Shown: positions 17,873 through 28,456, counted from the first letter of the stretch. The stretch is DNA of 64,000 nucleotides from Chryseobacterium foetidum (GCF_025457425.1 NZ_JAMXIA010000001.1:3410001-3474000); one strand, 5' to 3'. Translations and numbers: made by a program. Notes: a model not told the origin generated them from the letters alone.

Positions 17873-20767
17873 ATGAAGAAATCCATAGTAGCTCTAGGTA
17901 TTTTATTCGGTACCACAGGTTTGATCTTCGCACAGGAAAAAGACAGCATTGCAAGTCCCAACAGCAAGACAAAAGATATTGAGGAAGTTGTAGTAATTGC
18001 CTACGGTTCGCAAAAGAAAGGCGAAGTGACCGGTTCCGTAGGAAAAGTGAATGTTGAAAGTTTTAAAGACCGTCCTATTGCAAGAGTAGATCAGGCTTTA
18101 ACAGGGCAAATTGCCGGTGTTAAAACACGTTCCACAACAGGTAAACCTGGAGAACCACTTGAAATCAGGGTGCGTGGTACGGCTTCAATTTCTGCAAATA
18201 ACTCACCAGTGTATGTGGTTGACGGAATGGTTGTAGATGATATTGCCAATATTTCGCCGGATGATGTGCAATCGATTGACGTGCTTAAAGATGCGGCTTC
18301 TACGGCCATGTACGGATCCCGTGGTTCAAACGGTGTTGTGATCGTTACTACCAAGAAAGGAATGTCAGGAAAACCTTCATTTACCTATTCTCAATATTAC
18401 GGAGTGCAAACAATAGAGAAAAAGCTGGATATCATGACGAGCACAGAATGGATCGATTATGTGTCTGAAGCCATCAACAAAAGATGGGTTTCTCTTGCTC
18501 CGGGACATTTGGCCTCCGATAGCTATGAGAAAAGAGCTCAGTATTTTAATCTTGCAAATACTACAGATTATAACCTTGCCAATATTACTGCAATGGTTGA
18601 TCCGCGATGGGGAACCGATAAGGTGGCATACATAGACTGGCAGGATGCATTTTACCGTCCCGCGTCTATTCAGAATTATCAGTTGGCAGTGAGAGGCGGT
18701 AGCAACAATGTGAAATATGCAATTTCCGGAGCTTATTTTGATCAGGAAGGTCTGGCATTGAACACCGGATTTAATAGATTTAACTTAAGTGCGGTTATCG
18801 ATGTTAATATTTCACCCAAATGGAAGGCGGGAATTTCATTAAGACCCAGTTATTCAAAGAGCTACGGTGCCGCTGTTGACGGAAAGGACAATGAAGCGCA
18901 TAAAATGCTTTCTATGGTTCCGGTTGCAGAACTTTCTGCGGGACTTTACACCAATTTCTGGAAAAATCAGAGATACCGATGGGCAGGCTCTACGGTGAGC
19001 CCGATTGGTGTTCTAGAGAATACAACGAATAATACGAACGAATTCAGATTGCTTTCCAGTTTGTACATGTCCTATGATATTGCACCAGGATTAAATTTCA
19101 AAATTTCGGGGGGCGCAACCAATAATTTCAATATCAATAATGGTTATACACCAACCTTTAATCTCGTGACAAATATTCCAGGGCAGGTGAGTATCGCCAG
19201 CAGAAGAACGGTGAATTACAACAGATATTTGGGTGAAGCTTTATTAGATTACAAGAAAAGATTCGGAGATCACAGTATCGCAGCTATAGCCGGATACAGT
19301 GCTGAGAATTACAGAACTACTTCCCAATACAACAGAAACAGAGGTTTTGCCAATGATGATTTACAAACCTTCAACTTTACGCAGTCTGCATCAGTTCTTA
19401 ATTCAGAATATACGGCTTCAGAATGGATGTTGGTTTCGATGTTTGGACGTGTAAACTACGATTACAAAAAGAAATACATGTTGTCTGCGAGTATTCGTAG
19501 AGACGGATCTTCAAGATTCGGATGGAATAACCTTTGGGGAACATTTGCCGCATTCGGTGGAGCATGGAAAATTGACGAAGAAAACTTCCTGAAAGATCAA
19601 TCCTGGCTTAGCAATCTGAAAGTGAGATACAGCTGGGGAGAAAACGGAAATAACTCAATCGGTGAGTACCGGGCTTTCGGAACACTTGCTGGCGGAAATT
19701 ATTCTTTCGGTGGTGCGTTGTCTAATGGTTTAATTCCAAACACAATTCCGAATCCTGATTTGACCTGGGAGAAAACGCAGTCTTCAGATTTTGGTTTTGA
19801 ATTCGGATTATTCAACAGAATCAATTTTACAGCAGATTACTATATTAAAAAAACAAACGACTTACTTCTTCAGCAGCCGATTCCTTCATTGACAGGGTAT
19901 ACAACCATGTGGAAGAACGTGGGTTCGGTTGAAAACAGAGGTCTGGAACTGGATTTAAGCACCAAAAACCTAACAGGTGCTTTCAAATGGAATACATCAG
20001 GAAACATTGCTTTTAATAACAACAAAGTTTTACAGTTGGGAAGCTCTAACGCACCAATTTATACAGGTTTCAGTGGTTTAACCAACATTATCCAGGTAGG
20101 GCAGGAGTTGAATTCTTTCTATTTGTATGATGCAATTGGAGTACTTTCGTCGGCAGATATTGCCAATTCAGCAGTTGCAAAAACCAGTGGAGCAATCGCG
20201 GGAGATGTGAAGTACAAAGATTTCAACGGTGACGGTAAAATTGATGAGAATGACCGTCACATTATCGGAAGTCCTGTTCCGGATTATTACTGGGGATTCA
20301 CAAATACTTTTTCATATAAGAATTTTGATTTATCTGTTTTCTTCCAGGGTCAGAAAGGTGGATACAGCTACGCATTGCTTGGGCGTGCAATCGATAGACC
20401 AGGTATGGGAACTACAACCAACGTGATGGGCAATTGGGCAAACCGCTGGCGTTCTGATGCTGAGCCAGGCGATGGTAAAACACCAAGATTAGACGGTACA
20501 ACGGGAAGTCTTTTGGATACAAGATGGTTATATGACGCAACTTATATTCAATTGAAAAACATTACTTTAGGTTATAACTTTGATCAGGATCTGGTAAGCA
20601 AACTGAAAATTTCCAATCTTAGACTTTATGTGAGTTTGGAAAACGTCTGGAGAAAAGATAATTACTACGGCGGATACAATCCTGAGTCTGTGCAGTCAGA
20701 CGGTACCGATTATGGTGCATATCCGAATGCCAAGGTTTATATGATGGGTCTAAACTTTAATTTCTAA
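17873..20767 (+). CDS. SusC/RagA-family TonB-dependent outer-membrane transporter
   Basis: This 964-residue protein has a signal peptide ending LIFAQ, a TonB-box-like segment EEVVVIAYGSQKKGEVTGSV, the SusC plug (PVYVVDGMVVDDI, SIDVLKDAASTAMYGSRGSNGVVIVTTKKG) and a beta-barrel ending MGLNFNF. It lacks the N-terminal carboxypeptidase-regulatory-like domain found in many longer SusC proteins. The SusD partner starts 11 bases downstream. No glycoside hydrolase, peptidase or anti-sigma factor gene lies next to it, so the substrate cannot be inferred. Confidence 0.95.
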   Translation: MKKSIVALGILFGTTGLIFAQEKDSIASPNSKTKDIEEVVVIAYGSQKKGEVTGSVGKVNVESFKDRPIARVDQALTGQIAGVKTRSTTGKPGEPLEIRVRGTASISANNSPVYVVDGMVVDDIANISPDDVQSIDVLKDAASTAMYGSRGSNGVVIVTTKKGMSGKPSFTYSQYYGVQTIEKKLDIMTSTEWIDYVSEAINKRWVSLAPGHLASDSYEKRAQYFNLANTTDYNLANITAMVDPRWGTDKVAYIDWQDAFYRPASIQNYQLAVRGGSNNVKYAISGAYFDQEGLALNTGFNRFNLSAVIDVNISPKWKAGISLRPSYSKSYGAAVDGKDNEAHKMLSMVPVAELSAGLYTNFWKNQRYRWAGSTVSPIGVLENTTNNTNEFRLLSSLYMSYDIAPGLNFKISGGATNNFNINNGYTPTFNLVTNIPGQVSIASRRTVNYNRYLGEALLDYKKRFGDHSIAAIAGYSAENYRTTSQYNRNRGFANDDLQTFNFTQSASVLNSEYTASEWMLVSMFGRVNYDYKKKYMLSASIRRDGSSRFGWNNLWGTFAAFGGAWKIDEENFLKDQSWLSNLKVRYSWGENGNNSIGEYRAFGTLAGGNYSFGGALSNGLIPNTIPNPDLTWEKTQSSDFGFEFGLFNRINFTADYYIKKTNDLLLQQPIPSLTGYTTMWKNVGSVENRGLELDLSTKNLTGAFKWNTSGNIAFNNNKVLQLGSSNAPIYTGFSGLTNIIQVGQELNSFYLYDAIGVLSSADIANSAVAKTSGAIAGDVKYKDFNGDGKIDENDRHIIGSPVPDYYWGFTNTFSYKNFDLSVFFQGQKGGYSYALLGRAIDRPGMGTTTNVMGNWANRWRSDAEPGDGKTPRLDGTTGSLLDTRWLYDATYIQLKNITLGYNFDQDLVSKLKISNLRLYVSLENVWRKDNYYGGYNPESVQSDGTDYGAYPNAKVYMMGLNFNF

Positions 20768-20778
20768 AAATTTTTAAA

Positions 20779-22314
20779 ATGAAAACAAACAAAAAATATA
20801 CATTCCCGCTAAGATTTAATTTTAAAACTTTAAGTAAAGCATTGCTGTTTGGAGCGTTGACAATAGGAACAGTTAGCTGTGAAGACGATCTGATGCTTGA
20901 GCCGGAAAACAATATTACACAAACTTCTTTCTACACCACAGAACTGCAGATTCAGCAGGCACTGTCGGGCGTTTATTCCGCGATGATCAATTCTTCTTCA
21001 AGAGGAGGCTATGATGTTAATTTTTATCTTTTGGCATCGGAAGTCCGTTCAAATAACTTCACCGCACTTTCACAAAACGGAAACAGGGATTATTACGCTA
21101 TCAACCGTTTTCAGGATACTTCATCTACAGAAGAAATGGAGATTCTGTGGGAAGATGCCTACCAGCAGATCAATTACGCCAACAATATTTTAGCAAGAAT
21201 CGATGAGGTTCCTTTTGCCAGCAACACGGTAAAAGAACAGTACAGGTCTGAAACCAAATTTCTCAGAGCTTATGCCTATTTTGAGTTAATGCGTTGCTTC
21301 GGGAAAGTCCCTTTAGTTCAGAAACCTGTGAGTCCTGAAGAAGCGGTTACCATTCCAAGAACAGATTTAGCCACATTGTACACATTCATCACCTCAGAAA
21401 TAGAAGCTTCCATAGGTGGATTGAAGGCAATTCATGACAATGCCAACAAAGGCCGCATCACAAAATCTGCTGCACATGCAATGCTGGGAAGAATTTATCT
21501 TACAGGCTCAGGTTTTCCTTTAAACAACACTTCTTACGTTGCTAAAGCGAAAGATCATCTATCTACGGTGATTTTGGGTGAAGGTCAGTTCGTTACTTTT
21601 GCTCCGAATTATGCAGATCTTTTTAAAAGTGTAAACGACAATAAATACCATATTTTTGAAATCCAGCACATCGGTGGTGGTTTATCTCAGGGATCCTATT
21701 TACCGAGCTACGTTTCTCCGAATTTTGGTTCGGCCGATCCGTTTTTCAATGCGCAAAGCAGCTTGTATACTGCCAATGAACTTGGCGTTTCGCAATCATT
21801 AATCAATAGTTATGAGCCTGGAGACCTTCGTTATCCGTTAACGATCAGAACCAGTTTTATCGCTACCAACGGACAACCGGATAATTCCAATTTCTTCGTG
21901 AAATTCCGTGAGAAAGGTATTGCATTAAGCAACCGTTACGATTGGCCAATCAATTTCCCTATTATCAGATATGCAGATGTTATCTTGATGTATGCAGAAA
22001 TTTTAAATTCTCAGGGAAATACAAGTCAGGCAGTTCCACATCTTAACAGAATCCGTCAGAGAGCAGGTTTAGCACCGCTTCCAACCTCAATGTCTGCAGC
22101 AGATTTCACTACAGCGCTTCGTAAGGAAAGAAGAGTGGAGTTTGCAGGGGAAGGAGTGTACTGGCACGATTTGGTTCGTTGGAACACAGGAGTTGCGGTA
22201 ATCAATCAGGCTGCGGCTCAGTTAAATTACAACTTTACGATTACAACAAACGATTATCTGTATCAGATTCCATTATCTCAGATTCAGGTAGCGGGATACG
22301 AGCAGAATCCTTAA
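20779..22314 (+). CDS. SusD/RagB-family outer-membrane nutrient-binding lipoprotein
   Basis: This 511-residue protein is the surface lid of the SusC transporter. The lipobox is in GTVSCEDD, near residue 34. Typical SusD features follow: SFYTTELQIQQALSGVYSA near the N-terminus, TPR-like helices (SETKFLRAYAYFELMRCFG) and the C-terminal FPIIRYADVILMYAEILN with HLNRIRQRAGL and LRKERRVEFAGEG. It is co-transcribed with susC and followed by a terminator at 22342. Confidence 0.94.
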   Translation: MKTNKKYTFPLRFNFKTLSKALLFGALTIGTVSCEDDLMLEPENNITQTSFYTTELQIQQALSGVYSAMINSSSRGGYDVNFYLLASEVRSNNFTALSQNGNRDYYAINRFQDTSSTEEMEILWEDAYQQINYANNILARIDEVPFASNTVKEQYRSETKFLRAYAYFELMRCFGKVPLVQKPVSPEEAVTIPRTDLATLYTFITSEIEASIGGLKAIHDNANKGRITKSAAHAMLGRIYLTGSGFPLNNTSYVAKAKDHLSTVILGEGQFVTFAPNYADLFKSVNDNKYHIFEIQHIGGGLSQGSYLPSYVSPNFGSADPFFNAQSSLYTANELGVSQSLINSYEPGDLRYPLTIRTSFIATNGQPDNSNFFVKFREKGIALSNRYDWPINFPIIRYADVILMYAEILNSQGNTSQAVPHLNRIRQRAGLAPLPTSMSAADFTTALRKERRVEFAGEGVYWHDLVRWNTGVAVINQAAAQLNYNFTITTNDYLYQIPLSQIQVAGYEQNP

Positions 22315-22341
22315 AATATTTTTTTCATACTTATATTGATG

Positions 22342-22371
22342 ATCCCTTCGTTTTTTAGCGAGGGGATTTTT
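22342..22371 (+). terminator. Terminator of the susCD operon
   Basis: ATCCCTTCG (22342-22350) pairs with CGAGGGGAT (22359-22367), with one T-G pair, and is followed by a short T run. It begins 28 bases after the SusD stop codon. Confidence 0.82.
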
Positions 22372-22458
22372 ATGCAGTAATGATTTTTTAAGTGGATTTA
22401 AAATAAGAATTAAATCTAAATTCCTAAATTGTATATATAAACCAAATCATAAACTTAA

Positions 22459-22950
22459 ATGAAGAAGTCAAATTCAACAGTACTTACTATTTTAGCTGTG
22501 ATCACCCTTTCATGCAAAGAGAAAAATAATGAAACTGCAGAAACTCAGATTTCTCCAAAACATGAAATGCTGTTCCCCAAAGGCAACAAGGTCCCCAATG
22601 ACAAATTCACAGGAACGGTTTATCAGGCAATTTTGAGCGATGAGGGAACCCGTGTAAGCAACGTCACTTTTGAACCCAACGGGCGTACGCATTGGCACAA
22701 CCATCCCGGCGGACAGACACTGTTGGTGACAGACGGCGTTGGCTATCATCAGGAAGAAGGAAAACCTGTACAGAAAATCAAAAAAGGAGATTTGATAAAA
22801 ATCGCAAGAAATGTAAAACACTGGCATGGAGGCTCAGACACAGAATCAATGACGCATATTGCAGTAAGCATCGATCATGGGAAAAACCCTTCCCAATGGT
22901 TTGAGGAATTAAATAATGAAGAATTTAAACGTGAAATTTCAAAGAAATAA
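22459..22950 (+). CDS. Cupin-domain lipoprotein
   Basis: This 163-residue protein has a lipoprotein signal (lipobox LSC at about residues 17-19) and one cupin domain. Cupin motif 1 is HWHNHPGGQTLLVTDGVGYHQEEG and motif 2 is VKHWHGG, both with metal-binding histidines, quoted here as HWHNHPGGQ and VKHWHGG. It resembles stand-alone cupins near carboxymuconolactone decarboxylases and (R)-mandelonitrile-lyase-like proteins. The neighbourhood gives no substrate. Confidence 0.82.
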   Translation: MKKSNSTVLTILAVITLSCKEKNNETAETQISPKHEMLFPKGNKVPNDKFTGTVYQAILSDEGTRVSNVTFEPNGRTHWHNHPGGQTLLVTDGVGYHQEEGKPVQKIKKGDLIKIARNVKHWHGGSDTESMTHIAVSIDHGKNPSQWFEELNNEEFKREISKK

Positions 22951-23723
22951 GTATAAAGGTTCAGAAATAAAAAAAGATAAGGATCACCGGAAAGATTCTT
23001 TTTTCAGGACAGCGGGCTTCTCAGAGGCCTGCCAAGATAACTGGAAGTCACCATCCCTTGGTAAAATCTTTTAATGATCCATATCTGTTTTTTACAGTTT
23101 CCGTTAAATGAAAGTTTAATGGAAACTCCCGTTATTTTTGTTTCGACTTTTAACTGTTTGATGGAATTTTTCATTTGCCATCATTGTTAAAAGTCTGCTG
23201 AAAGATCTGTATTCTATTTAATGTTTTTGTGTTTTTATAAATTCGAAACTGAAGATCTTCTGAGGCAATTTCACGATGTGAAAAATTACACTCCAAATAA
23301 ACGGCTGGTCTGTTTCACGCAACCAAAGTCATGAGGTATAAAACCAGAAATAAAATAAATTCACTCATTTGATCGTTAACATGGTTGTAGATTTCAATCG
23401 CAAAAGAAAGATTTATTGAGATCAGAAACCTGTAAATTTTTTGTATGGTTATTTTTGTTTAAACTTTTTATCGCAACAGATCAGACAGGACTGAATTAAT
23501 TTTTTTGCTAAATTATAAAGAGTAAGACAGCGTTACAATATTATGCAGGTATGAATATAAAATTCCAACGGATAAAATTTTAAAATTTTTACCAAATTAT
23601 AATATAATAGACTTAAAATGAATTAATTATAAAAATATTTATTTTAAGATATTTTCGTTTGAAACACTGCATTTTATCTGTAAAATAAGTATTTTTGTAC
23701 AACATCTTTTTTTGAAAATTAAT
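22951..23723. other. Gene-free region
   Basis: About 770 bases between the cupin lipoprotein and the TPR regulator. AT-rich, with no open frame of note and no clear terminator or RNA gene. Confidence 0.55.
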
Positions 23724-25415
23724 ATGCACGGGAAAGTTTTATGCATGATTATCTTTTTTATATGTCATCTTTTTTATTCGCAGGCATATTACGCTGAGTT
23801 GAGGAATAAATACTGGCAGTTTGAGGAGAATGATGAGAACGCTTTTGCATACATCAATATTTATATTAAATCATCAAAAAGAGATAAAAACTATGCAGAA
23901 CTTTTTCAGGCATACAGTGACGCCATAAAATATTCTTCCAACAAAAAGATGCAATATGCAGACAGTGCTGTTGCTGCTGCCAAACTCTCAAAAGATCCTG
24001 ACGTAATTGGTAATGCTTACCTTGCAAAAGGCAGTGTTTTCTATTTTACGCACCGAAAATTCAAACCTGCTTTGCATGAATATTTAAAGGCATACAAATA
24101 CCTTGAAAATTCAAATGATCCATTCCTGAAGAACAGGAATCTCTACTACATTGGAGTTGTGAAAAGCTATCTTGGCTATTACAATGAAGCTGCAGATATT
24201 TTTAGAAAAAGCGTTGCATTTTTCAAACCCAATACAACGGGAAATATTCATCCCAATCTTATATTTAACAACCAAAAGGGATATTTGAATTCCCTGCACC
24301 AGCTGATCGTCTGTGAGCAGGCAATGGGAGATTATAAAAATGCGGTCATACACACAGAACAGGGTTTGAAAGAAACCCCCGCAACAAATGATTTTGAGCA
24401 GGAACGAAGTTATTTTTACAAAACCAAAGGCATCAACGAAATTCATCAGAAAAATTACACAGAAGCCATAAGTGATCTCAATAAATCAATTCCGGGTTTG
24501 AAAAAGGTGAATGATTTTTCGTGGATTTCAGCGATACATTATTATTCAGGGGTGAGTTACAGGAATAAAGGCGATTTGAAAGAAGCTGTAAAACAATACA
24601 AAGCTGTTGATTCCATTTTCAAAAAACACCATTTCATTTTTCCGCAGACCAGAAAAAATTATGAGGAACTGATAGATTATTATAAAAAAGAAAATAATCC
24701 TCAGCAGGAATTGTATTACACCCGCCAGCTCCTTAAGGTAGACAGCGTTCTCACCAATGATTTTAAATATCTTGCCGACCGCATTCACAGGGAATATGAT
24801 ACCAAATCTTTGCTTCAGGCTAAGGCTAATCTGGAAAACAAAAACAGTTTTGCCAAAAAACTGGTCATCATCCTGTCAATTGCTTTACTGATTTTAGGCG
24901 GGCTGGTTTTTTACTGGTTTAAAAGGAAAAAAGATCTTCAGAAAAAGTACAATCATATTTTGAATGAACTAAATTCCGTGAGGCCTGAGGTTATTCAGAT
25001 TCAGGAAAAAAACATTGAGAAAAGCTCAAAACTTGATCCCGCTGTCATTAAAACCCTGAAAGACAAATTTAAGGAGTTTGAAAAAAGCAAAAGATTTCTT
25101 GAAAAAGGAATTACCGCAGGAAGATTGGCTGCAGAATTTGAAACCAACGCCACTTATTTTTCTCAGTTTGTGAGCGAATTTAAAGACAGTAATTTTAATA
25201 CTTATGTGAATAATTTAAGGATAAAATATGCCGTTGATCAAATTTACAATCATAAAGAATGGCGAAAATACTCTGTTGAAGACATTGCATTGGCTTGCGG
25301 CTTCAGCAACAGACAAAGTTTTTCAAATTTTTTCTATGAGCAAAACGGTATGAGACCCGCAGAATTCCTCAAAAAACGGAACGAAGAAATTCTGGCTGAA
25401 AGAAAAATTGGCTGA
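23724..25415 (+). CDS. Membrane-anchored TPR protein with C-terminal AraC-type DNA-binding domain
   Basis: This 563-residue protein has a signal peptide (MHGKVLCMIIFFICHLFYSQA), periplasmic TPR repeats (about 60-350), one transmembrane helix (LVIILSIALLILGGLVFYWF, about 390) and a cytoplasmic AraC HTH domain at the end (VEDIALACGFSNRQSFSNFFYEQNGMRPAEF). The ATG at 23724 is preferred over TTG 23712. This layout is a one-component sensor common in flavobacteria. It is upstream of the lactonase gene and downstream of SusC/SusD, and could regulate either. The signal sensed is unknown. Confidence 0.9.
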   Translation: MHGKVLCMIIFFICHLFYSQAYYAELRNKYWQFEENDENAFAYINIYIKSSKRDKNYAELFQAYSDAIKYSSNKKMQYADSAVAAAKLSKDPDVIGNAYLAKGSVFYFTHRKFKPALHEYLKAYKYLENSNDPFLKNRNLYYIGVVKSYLGYYNEAADIFRKSVAFFKPNTTGNIHPNLIFNNQKGYLNSLHQLIVCEQAMGDYKNAVIHTEQGLKETPATNDFEQERSYFYKTKGINEIHQKNYTEAISDLNKSIPGLKKVNDFSWISAIHYYSGVSYRNKGDLKEAVKQYKAVDSIFKKHHFIFPQTRKNYEELIDYYKKENNPQQELYYTRQLLKVDSVLTNDFKYLADRIHREYDTKSLLQAKANLENKNSFAKKLVIILSIALLILGGLVFYWFKRKKDLQKKYNHILNELNSVRPEVIQIQEKNIEKSSKLDPAVIKTLKDKFKEFEKSKRFLEKGITAGRLAAEFETNATYFSQFVSEFKDSNFNTYVNNLRIKYAVDQIYNHKEWRKYSVEDIALACGFSNRQSFSNFFYEQNGMRPAEFLKKRNEEILAERKIG

Positions 25416-25511
25416 TATCAAAGAAAAAGATTTTACTTTTTCAGCCCTCTCTATGCTAATTTGAATAGAGAAAAATAGTATTTATTCACATCTTTGAAAG
25501 TAACCAAAAAT

Positions 25512-26651
25512 ATGAATTATAAATTGTTGATTTTGAAGACATTATTAATGTGCATGGTTGTTTTTCTCTACTCAAATTTATTTGGGCAAAAGACTTTTGT
25601 ATTTTTTGGCTCGTTTAACTGGGATAAAGAAAAGGATGGAATTTTTGTTTATGAATTAGACACATTTAAAGGAAGTTTATCGAAAGTGACGACTGTAAGA
25701 AATATTAAAAACCCTTCTTTTCTCACGCTTTCTGCCGATGGAAAATACGTTTTTGCCTGCACAGACAGTAAAACTGAAAAAGACGGTAGTGTGAGCAGTT
25801 TTAGATTTAATTCTAAAAACAAATCGCTTACTTTCATCAACAGTCAAAAAAGTGGTGGTGAAAATCCGGTATACTTAGCTGCTCACAAAAATGGCAAATG
25901 GCTTGTAAACGGGAACTACACGGAAGGAAGCGTCTCTGTTTATCCGATTTTGGTAGATGGGAAAATTCAGCCTTTTGTTCAGAATATACAGTTTTCTGAA
26001 GGGAGTGTTAATAAAATGCGGCAGGACAGAGCTCACATCCATTCAACAGTATTTTCGCCGGATTTCAGGTATGTTTTTCTGCCGGATTTGGGAGCGGATA
26101 AAATCAGATGCTATCAGTTTAATGAAGATAGAAACAAGCCGTTGGAGAGTTGCAGCCAACCTTTTATCAAAACTACTGCGGGAAGCGGGCCAAGGCATTT
26201 CACATTTCATCCCAACGGAAATTTTGCTTATGTGATTGAAGAAATGGGAGGTGCTGTAAGTGCTTATCAATATAAAGAAGGAAATTTAACTAATATTCAG
26301 CGGATTTTTACGCATTCTGACAAATTCAAAGAAGGTTTCGAAAGTTCCGATATTCATATTTCTCCCGACGGGAAGTTTCTGTATGCTTCAAACCGTGGTT
26401 CTGAAAACAATATCGCCATTTTTGCCATTGAAAATGATGGAACTTTAAAAACAGTGGGTTATCAGTCAACAAAAGGGAAGCATCCACGTGCTTTTGGGAT
26501 GGATGAGATGGGAAAATTTATCATTGTTGCGAACACGAGAACTGGAAAAGTTGTAGTTTTTAAAAGAAATTCGGAGACGGGATTACTGAAAAAAGCGGGC
26601 AGAAAAATTAAAATTAAAAATGTTTCTGCGGTGCAGATCAGAAAATATTAA
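25512..26651 (+). CDS. Secreted lactonase-family seven-bladed beta-propeller protein
   Basis: This 379-residue protein belongs to the 6-phosphogluconolactonase (YbhE/Pgl)-like family. A signal peptide (MNYKLLILKTLLMCMVVFLYSNLFGQ, cleaved after FGQ) indicates a periplasmic or surface location. Family motifs include NPSFLTLSADGKYVF, GSGPRHFTFHPNG and SSDIHISPDGKFLYASNRG. The ATG at 25512 is chosen over TTG 25494. A bidirectional hairpin follows at 26675. The actual substrate of secreted members is usually unknown. Confidence 0.87.
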   Translation: MNYKLLILKTLLMCMVVFLYSNLFGQKTFVFFGSFNWDKEKDGIFVYELDTFKGSLSKVTTVRNIKNPSFLTLSADGKYVFACTDSKTEKDGSVSSFRFNSKNKSLTFINSQKSGGENPVYLAAHKNGKWLVNGNYTEGSVSVYPILVDGKIQPFVQNIQFSEGSVNKMRQDRAHIHSTVFSPDFRYVFLPDLGADKIRCYQFNEDRNKPLESCSQPFIKTTAGSGPRHFTFHPNGNFAYVIEEMGGAVSAYQYKEGNLTNIQRIFTHSDKFKEGFESSDIHISPDGKFLYASNRGSENNIAIFAIENDGTLKTVGYQSTKGKHPRAFGMDEMGKFIIVANTRTGKVVVFKRNSETGLLKKAGRKIKIKNVSAVQIRKY

Positions 26652-26674
26652 ATTTGATAAGGATTAAATCAAAA

Positions 26675-26712
26675 AAAAATCTCCCGTAACATTCCTGCTC
26701 AGGGAGATTTTT
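26675..26712. terminator. Bidirectional terminator
   Basis: AAATCTCCC (26677-26685) pairs with GGGAGATTT (26702-26710), with A-rich sequence on the left and T-rich on the right. It serves the lactonase gene and the convergent gene at 26720. Confidence 0.85.
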
Positions 26713-26719
26713 ATAATTT

Positions 26720-27112
26720 TTATTTTCCAAAAAATATTCTGTCCTGCTTTCGCTGTTCATTATAAATCAGTTGGAAACTGACAGGCATATTCTGGTAAAG
26801 TACTTTCCACTGGCTTATTTTGCCATGTTTTCTGAAGCTTGAAAATGAACGCACAAAGATGTTTTCAATAATGTCTCTCACATATTCATCTCCCTTTTTG
26901 TAGATCATATCCATCAGTTTGATGTGGTAGGCAATAATGTTGGTTTTTGACTCAAGTAAGAGGGTTCTCAAATAATTTACAGTACTCTGAATGATTCCTG
27001 CAAAGTTGCCCTTTAGCGACAGTTCAGCAATCTCGGTACGCAGTCTCGGATAGAAAAATTTTAAATATTCTGCAGCGGTTTTCTGGTTTACAGATGTTTT
27101 GGTGTCTTTCAT
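26720..27112 (-). CDS. Conserved-looking hypothetical protein
   Basis: This 130-residue, mostly helical, basic protein has no signal peptide or membrane segment. Segments such as AAEYLKFFYPRLRTEIAEL and FVRSFSSFRKHGKISQW suggest a folded helical bundle. I do not recognise the family. It is convergent with the lactonase gene and divergent from the nucleoid-associated protein gene. Confidence 0.65.
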   Translation of the reverse strand: MKDTKTSVNQKTAAEYLKFFYPRLRTEIAELSLKGNFAGIIQSTVNYLRTLLLESKTNIIAYHIKLMDMIYKKGDEYVRDIIENIFVRSFSSFRKHGKISQWKVLYQNMPVSFQLIYNEQRKQDRIFFGK

Positions 27113-27258
27113 TTTGTTTAAAATTTCGGCTCAAATATTTCAGCTAAAAATATACCATCAAATGTTAAAATGCACTTTTTAAGTAAATTTTAATTTGAAA
27201 AAATATGAAGCTAAAATCTTCATAAAATTCTATCTTTGCACTCCATAAAAAATCATTG

Positions 27259-28272
27259 ATGTTTACAAAAATTGTTGTCCACAGAGTCGGAAATAAAATC
27301 AACGGAGAATCGCTTATACTTTCGCAGGAAGAATTGCAATTGGATGAAGGAACGGTAGAAATGCTGGAAAATTATTTTCTGGGCTCGTTCAAGACAGAAG
27401 AAACCTATCAGTTTTACAGCGATACTTATTTGGTTAATAATCCTGTGTACAGCGCTGTTTCAGAAATTTTTGAGGACAAAGAAAAGTTTCTCTGGGAAGC
27501 AGAAAATATTGCAAAACATCTTTTTGAAGCAGCAGAAAATCCAAGAGTTCAGGGTGGAGAATTGTTCATCGTTTTCTTTGAGGACGAAAAAGAGGACGAC
27601 GAAAAAGTGCACAAAATCGGGATTTTTAAAACAGAAAAAAGAGATTCTTTCCTGAAAATATTTCCTAAAAATGAAACCTTTGAGCTTGAAAAAGATCAGG
27701 GAATCAGCCTTTCTAAAATTGACAAAGCCGCATTGATTTACGATAACGGAAAAGAAAACGGCTATGTACTATCTGTGGTAGACAACAACAAAAACGGCGA
27801 TATGTATTACTGGTTTGAGGACTTTTTGAAGGTAAAACAGCGCGACGACGAATATTTCCACACTCAGGAAGCTTTGATGGTTTATAAAGATTATATCACA
27901 AAGCAGCTTCCTCAGGAATTTGAGGTTTCAAGAGCAGATCAGGCAGATTTTTTGAATCAGTCTATCAATTTTTTCAAGGAAAAAGAAGAATTTAAATTAG
28001 ATGACTTTGCAGCAGAAGTTCTGAAAGACGAGCATGTAATTGAAAGTTTTAATAATTATAAAACTGATTACGAGCAGGAAATGCAAATCAATATTGCTGA
28101 GGAATTTCCAATCAGTGAAGCGGCAGTAAAAAAAACGCAGAGACATTTTAAAAGCATCATCAAATTAGACAAAAATTTCCATATTTACATTCACGGTGAC
28201 CGAAAGATGCTGGAGCAGGGTCAGGATGAAAAAGGGAAATATTACATGCTGTATTTTGATAAAGAAGTATAA
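27259..28272 (+). CDS. Nucleoid-associated protein (YejK/NdpA family)
   Basis: This 337-residue protein matches the 37-kDa nucleoid-associated protein family. Visible features are KIVVHRVGNKINGESLILS at the N-terminus, GELFIVFFEDE, KIGIFKTEKRDSFLKIF and the C-terminal FHIYIHGDRKMLEQGQDEKGKYYMLYF. The ATG at 27259 is chosen over TTG 27256. A TATCTTTG element at 27231-27238 fits the flavobacterial -7 promoter box. It probably binds DNA in the cytoplasm; the precise role is not known for the family. Confidence 0.88.
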   Translation: MFTKIVVHRVGNKINGESLILSQEELQLDEGTVEMLENYFLGSFKTEETYQFYSDTYLVNNPVYSAVSEIFEDKEKFLWEAENIAKHLFEAAENPRVQGGELFIVFFEDEKEDDEKVHKIGIFKTEKRDSFLKIFPKNETFELEKDQGISLSKIDKAALIYDNGKENGYVLSVVDNNKNGDMYYWFEDFLKVKQRDDEYFHTQEALMVYKDYITKQLPQEFEVSRADQADFLNQSINFFKEKEEFKLDDFAAEVLKDEHVIESFNNYKTDYEQEMQINIAEEFPISEAAVKKTQRHFKSIIKLDKNFHIYIHGDRKMLEQGQDEKGKYYMLYFDKEV

Positions 28273-28456
28273 AAAACAATGTAATTTGTATTCGTTTTAA
28301 AATAGGGAATTTGTGACTATGTGTTAATATGAATGCCGATAATGATTCATATTTTTTATATTATTTGTAATTAAATAAAGTTTTCCGGATTAAATTAATA
28401 TATTTTAACTTATATTAAAATTATGATATAATTTCGAAAACTAATCTCAATCATAA

